DNA of 16,069 nt from Propionivibrio sp. Lineage in GTDB: Bacteria > Pseudomonadota > Gammaproteobacteria > Burkholderiales > Rhodocyclaceae. The position numbers and the translations under genes are program-made. The stretch spans positions 1 to 16,069 of the forward strand of contig JAGNOM010000025.1 in the NCBI GenBank assembly GCA_017990155.1. The letters are read 5' to 3'. Every line of letters starts with the position of its first letter. The stretch's first letter is position 1. Below are positions 14,142 to 16,069 of the stretch, piece after piece. The notes beneath the pieces are model-generated. The model worked only from the letters and a program-made list of their open reading frames with translations. It did no database searches and was not told the DNA's origin.

Positions 14142-14739
14142 GCTGTGGCTGTGCGGCCTGCTCCTGCTGCTGGTAACGCAGCTGGCGCTGGCCGCGGGCA
14201 TCAGCCTGCGCAATCCGCAGCTGGTGCTTGAAGATGGCGAGTACGTCGCCGCCGCCGATTTCAACATCAACTTCAATCCCCGTCTCGAAGAGGCGGTGAA
14301 CAAGGGGGTCGTCCTCTACTTCGCCACCGAGTTCGAGCTGAGCAAGTCGCGCTGGTACTGGTTTGACGAGCAGATCCTCCGGCGGAGCAAGACCTACCAG
14401 CTCTATTACCACGCCCTGACGCGCCAGTATCGGGTATCGACCGGCGGCCTGCACCAGAGCTTTCCGTCGCTGGAGGAAGCGCTGCGCGTGATGTCGCGCC
14501 TGCGTCGCTGGGTGGTCGCCGAACAGGGCGATATCCGGGTTGCCCAGACCGGCATGGCGGGCTTGCGCCTGCGCCTCGATCTGACGCAGATGCCGAAAAC
14601 CTTCCAGGTCAGCGCGCTCTCGAACAAGGACTGGAATCTCGACTCGGGCTGGGTGCGCTGGCCGTTTGCCAATACCGAGGCGGCGCCGGTGACGATGCCC
14701 GAGGCTACGCCCACGACGGCGCAGGACGACGCCCAATGA
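14116..14739 (+). CDS. exported DUF4390 family protein
   Basis: Protein of unknown function found almost always between rsmB and ntrY in Betaproteobacteria. Residues 9-27 form a signal peptide (RLWLCGLLLLLVTQLALAA), so it is probably periplasmic or membrane-anchored. The mature part has the family pattern AAADFNINFNPRLEEAVNKG, then FEFELSK-like and WFDE segments, YQLYYHALTRQYRVS, and a C-terminal NKDWNLDSGW. No catalytic motif is apparent. A Thr/Pro/Ala-rich tail ends the 207 residues. The start ATG lies 26 bases inside rsmB, and the stop overlaps the ntrY ATG (ATGA), so translation of all three is probably coupled. Context suggests a link to the sensing part of NtrY, but this is inference. 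Confidence 0.88.
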   Translation: MRCCESPTRLWLCGLLLLLVTQLALAAGISLRNPQLVLEDGEYVAAADFNINFNPRLEEAVNKGVVLYFATEFELSKSRWYWFDEQILRRSKTYQLYYHALTRQYRVSTGGLHQSFPSLEEALRVMSRLRRWVVAEQGDIRVAQTGMAGLRLRLDLTQMPKTFQVSALSNKDWNLDSGWVRWPFANTEAAPVTMPEATPTTAQDDAQ

Positions 14740-16069
14740 AACGCCTGATCATCGTCGCGGCCTCGTTCGGCGGCATCCTCCTGTTTCTGCTCGCTTCGGC
14801 GACGGCCAATACCGCGCTGTTTGCCCGTCACTATCCGTGGCTGCTCGGACTGAATGCCGTTGTCGCGCTGTCGCTGTTTGCCCTGATCGGCTGGCAGGTC
14901 AGATCGCTGTGGCTGGAGCACCGCGCCAAGGTTTTCGGTTCGCGGCTCAAGTTGCGCCTGATGGCGATGTTCGGACTGATGGCCGTCTTGCCCGGTGTCC
15001 TTGTCTACGCGGTTTCGGTCCAGTTCGTGACCAAGAGCATCGAAACCTGGTTCGACGTACGCGTCGAGAAGGCGCTTGAATCGGGTCTCAATCTTGGCCG
15101 CAGCGCGCTCGACTCGCTGCTCGACGATCTGGCCGACAAGGGCCAGTCGATGTCGATGGATCTCAGCGAACTGGGCGACGCGAAACGGCGAACGGCGCTC
15201 AGCCGGCTGCGCGACCAGACCGGCGTGCAGTACGTCGCCCTGTTCAGCACCAACGGACAACTTCTGGCGACCGCGACCAGCGAGCTGGATGCCTTCGTTC
15301 CCGAACAGCCGACGACCGACCAGCTGCGTCAGGCGCGTGTCGGACGCGGCTATCGCGGCATCGAGAGCATCAGCGACAAGACCCTGCTGCTGCGTGTGCT
15401 GGTTCCCGTCGCGCCCTCCGGTCTGGGCAAGGAAACGCGCATCCTGCAATTGACCCAACCCGTTCCCGAGGGGCTGGCGCTCAACGCCGAGCGCGTGCAG
15501 CAGGTCTATCGCGACTATCAGGAACTGTCGCTCGGGCGCCAGGGGCTGACGCGCATCTACGCCATGACGCTGACGCTGACCGTGCTGCTTGCGCTATTTA
15601 CGGCCATCGCCACGGCCTACGTGCTTGCCCGGCGTCTTTCGGCGCCACTCTCGATTCTCGCCGAGGGCACGCAGGCGGTCGCGGCCGGCGACTTCACGCC
15701 GCGTCAGGCGATTTACAGCGGTGACGAGCTCGGCGTCCTGACGCAGTCCTTCAACCGCATGACGCGGCAGCTCGACGACGCGCGGCGCGATACCGAGCGC
15801 CACCGGGCCGAAGTCGAATCGGCGCGCGCCTACCTGGAGTCGATCCTGGCCAACCTCTCGGCCGGCGTGCTCGTGTTTGATCGTCGCTTTGTCCTGCGCA
15901 CGGTCAATGCCGGCGCGCAGACGATTCTCGAAGACGACTTCACCGGACTGCTCGCCGAAACGGTCGATGCCTGGCCGCGTGAAGCGGTTCTTGGACACGC
16001 CATCCGCAACGCCTTTGCCGAGCACGGCAGCAAGGAATGGAAAACGCAGATCCAGCTCGACGAACCGGG
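14736..16069 (+). CDS. ntrY: NtrY-type sensor histidine kinase, N-terminal part (3' end outside window)
   Basis: Membrane sensor kinase of an NtrY/NtrX-type two-component system, linked in various bacteria to nitrogen or redox regulation. The visible 444 residues hold membrane segments at about 4-24, 36-55, 76-98 and 274-297. A large periplasmic sensor region lies at about 99-273. A HAMP domain follows at about 298-350 (LARRLSAPLSILAEG, GDELGVLTQSFNRM). A PAS-like domain begins near 365 (YLESILANLSAGVLVFD). The histidine-phosphotransfer and ATPase domains lie past the window edge. The ATG overlaps the DUF4390 stop. An ntrX regulator gene is expected downstream but cannot be seen. The signal is unknown. 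Confidence 0.9.
   Translation, partial: MKRLIIVAASFGGILLFLLASATANTALFARHYPWLLGLNAVVALSLFALIGWQVRSLWLEHRAKVFGSRLKLRLMAMFGLMAVLPGVLVYAVSVQFVTKSIETWFDVRVEKALESGLNLGRSALDSLLDDLADKGQSMSMDLSELGDAKRRTALSRLRDQTGVQYVALFSTNGQLLATATSELDAFVPEQPTTDQLRQARVGRGYRGIESISDKTLLLRVLVPVAPSGLGKETRILQLTQPVPEGLALNAERVQQVYRDYQELSLGRQGLTRIYAMTLTLTVLLALFTAIATAYVLARRLSAPLSILAEGTQAVAAGDFTPRQAIYSGDELGVLTQSFNRMTRQLDDARRDTERHRAEVESARAYLESILANLSAGVLVFDRRFVLRTVNAGAQTILEDDFTGLLAETVDAWPREAVLGHAIRNAFAEHGSKEWKTQIQLDEP

Noticed and set aside
14406..15458. 350-codon open frame on the minus strand opposite DUF4390 and ntrY
   Set aside because: Rich in Gln, Arg, His and Ala with no domain pattern. It lies entirely antisense to two recognisable genes in GC-rich DNA, where long antisense frames arise from codon bias.

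Overview
The window reads as ordinary chromosomal backbone of a moderately to highly GC-rich betaproteobacterium. The combination def-fmt-htpX-rsmB-DUF4390-ntrY facing a divergent lysM-dprA-smg-topB block is what I associate with Betaproteobacteria, most likely Rhodocyclales. gyrB at the left edge suggests a position close to oriC, since dnaA-dnaN-gyrB is the usual order, but oriC itself is not in view. I see no CRISPR array, insertion sequence, prophage gene, tRNA or rRNA.

Left block (1-2900, plus strand): the C-terminal part of gyrB, then rsuA (16S rRNA pseudouridine synthase) overlapping it by an ATGA. A 68-base gap follows, holding a perfect 16-bp palindrome and a bulged hairpin. Next is a small DsrE-like cysteine protein six bases ahead of oxyR. 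The second pair may form a peroxide or sulfane-sulfur response unit.

Middle block (2937-8229, minus strand): transcribed as a LysM exported protein, dprA, smg and then topB. The first three are tightly packed. topB lies after a 161-base gap with its own promoter-like elements. A hairpin sits exactly between the convergent stops of oxyR and topB. The divergent gap at 8230-8454 carries overlapping inverted repeats, one of which looks like an intrinsic terminator or attenuator ahead of def.

Right block (8455-16069): def and fmt overlap by ATGA and start a plus-strand run for protein-synthesis initiation, followed by the membrane protease htpX. A minus-strand pair, a CDF metal exporter overlapping a secreted zinc-dependent S1/P1 nuclease, interrupts the run. 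It resumes with rsmB, a DUF4390 exported protein and an NtrY-type sensor kinase cut by the window end, each overlapping its neighbour.

The most testable ideas are the DsrE-OxyR pairing, the CDF-S1/P1 nuclease pairing, and the terminator-like element ahead of def. None amounts to a clearly new system on sequence alone.
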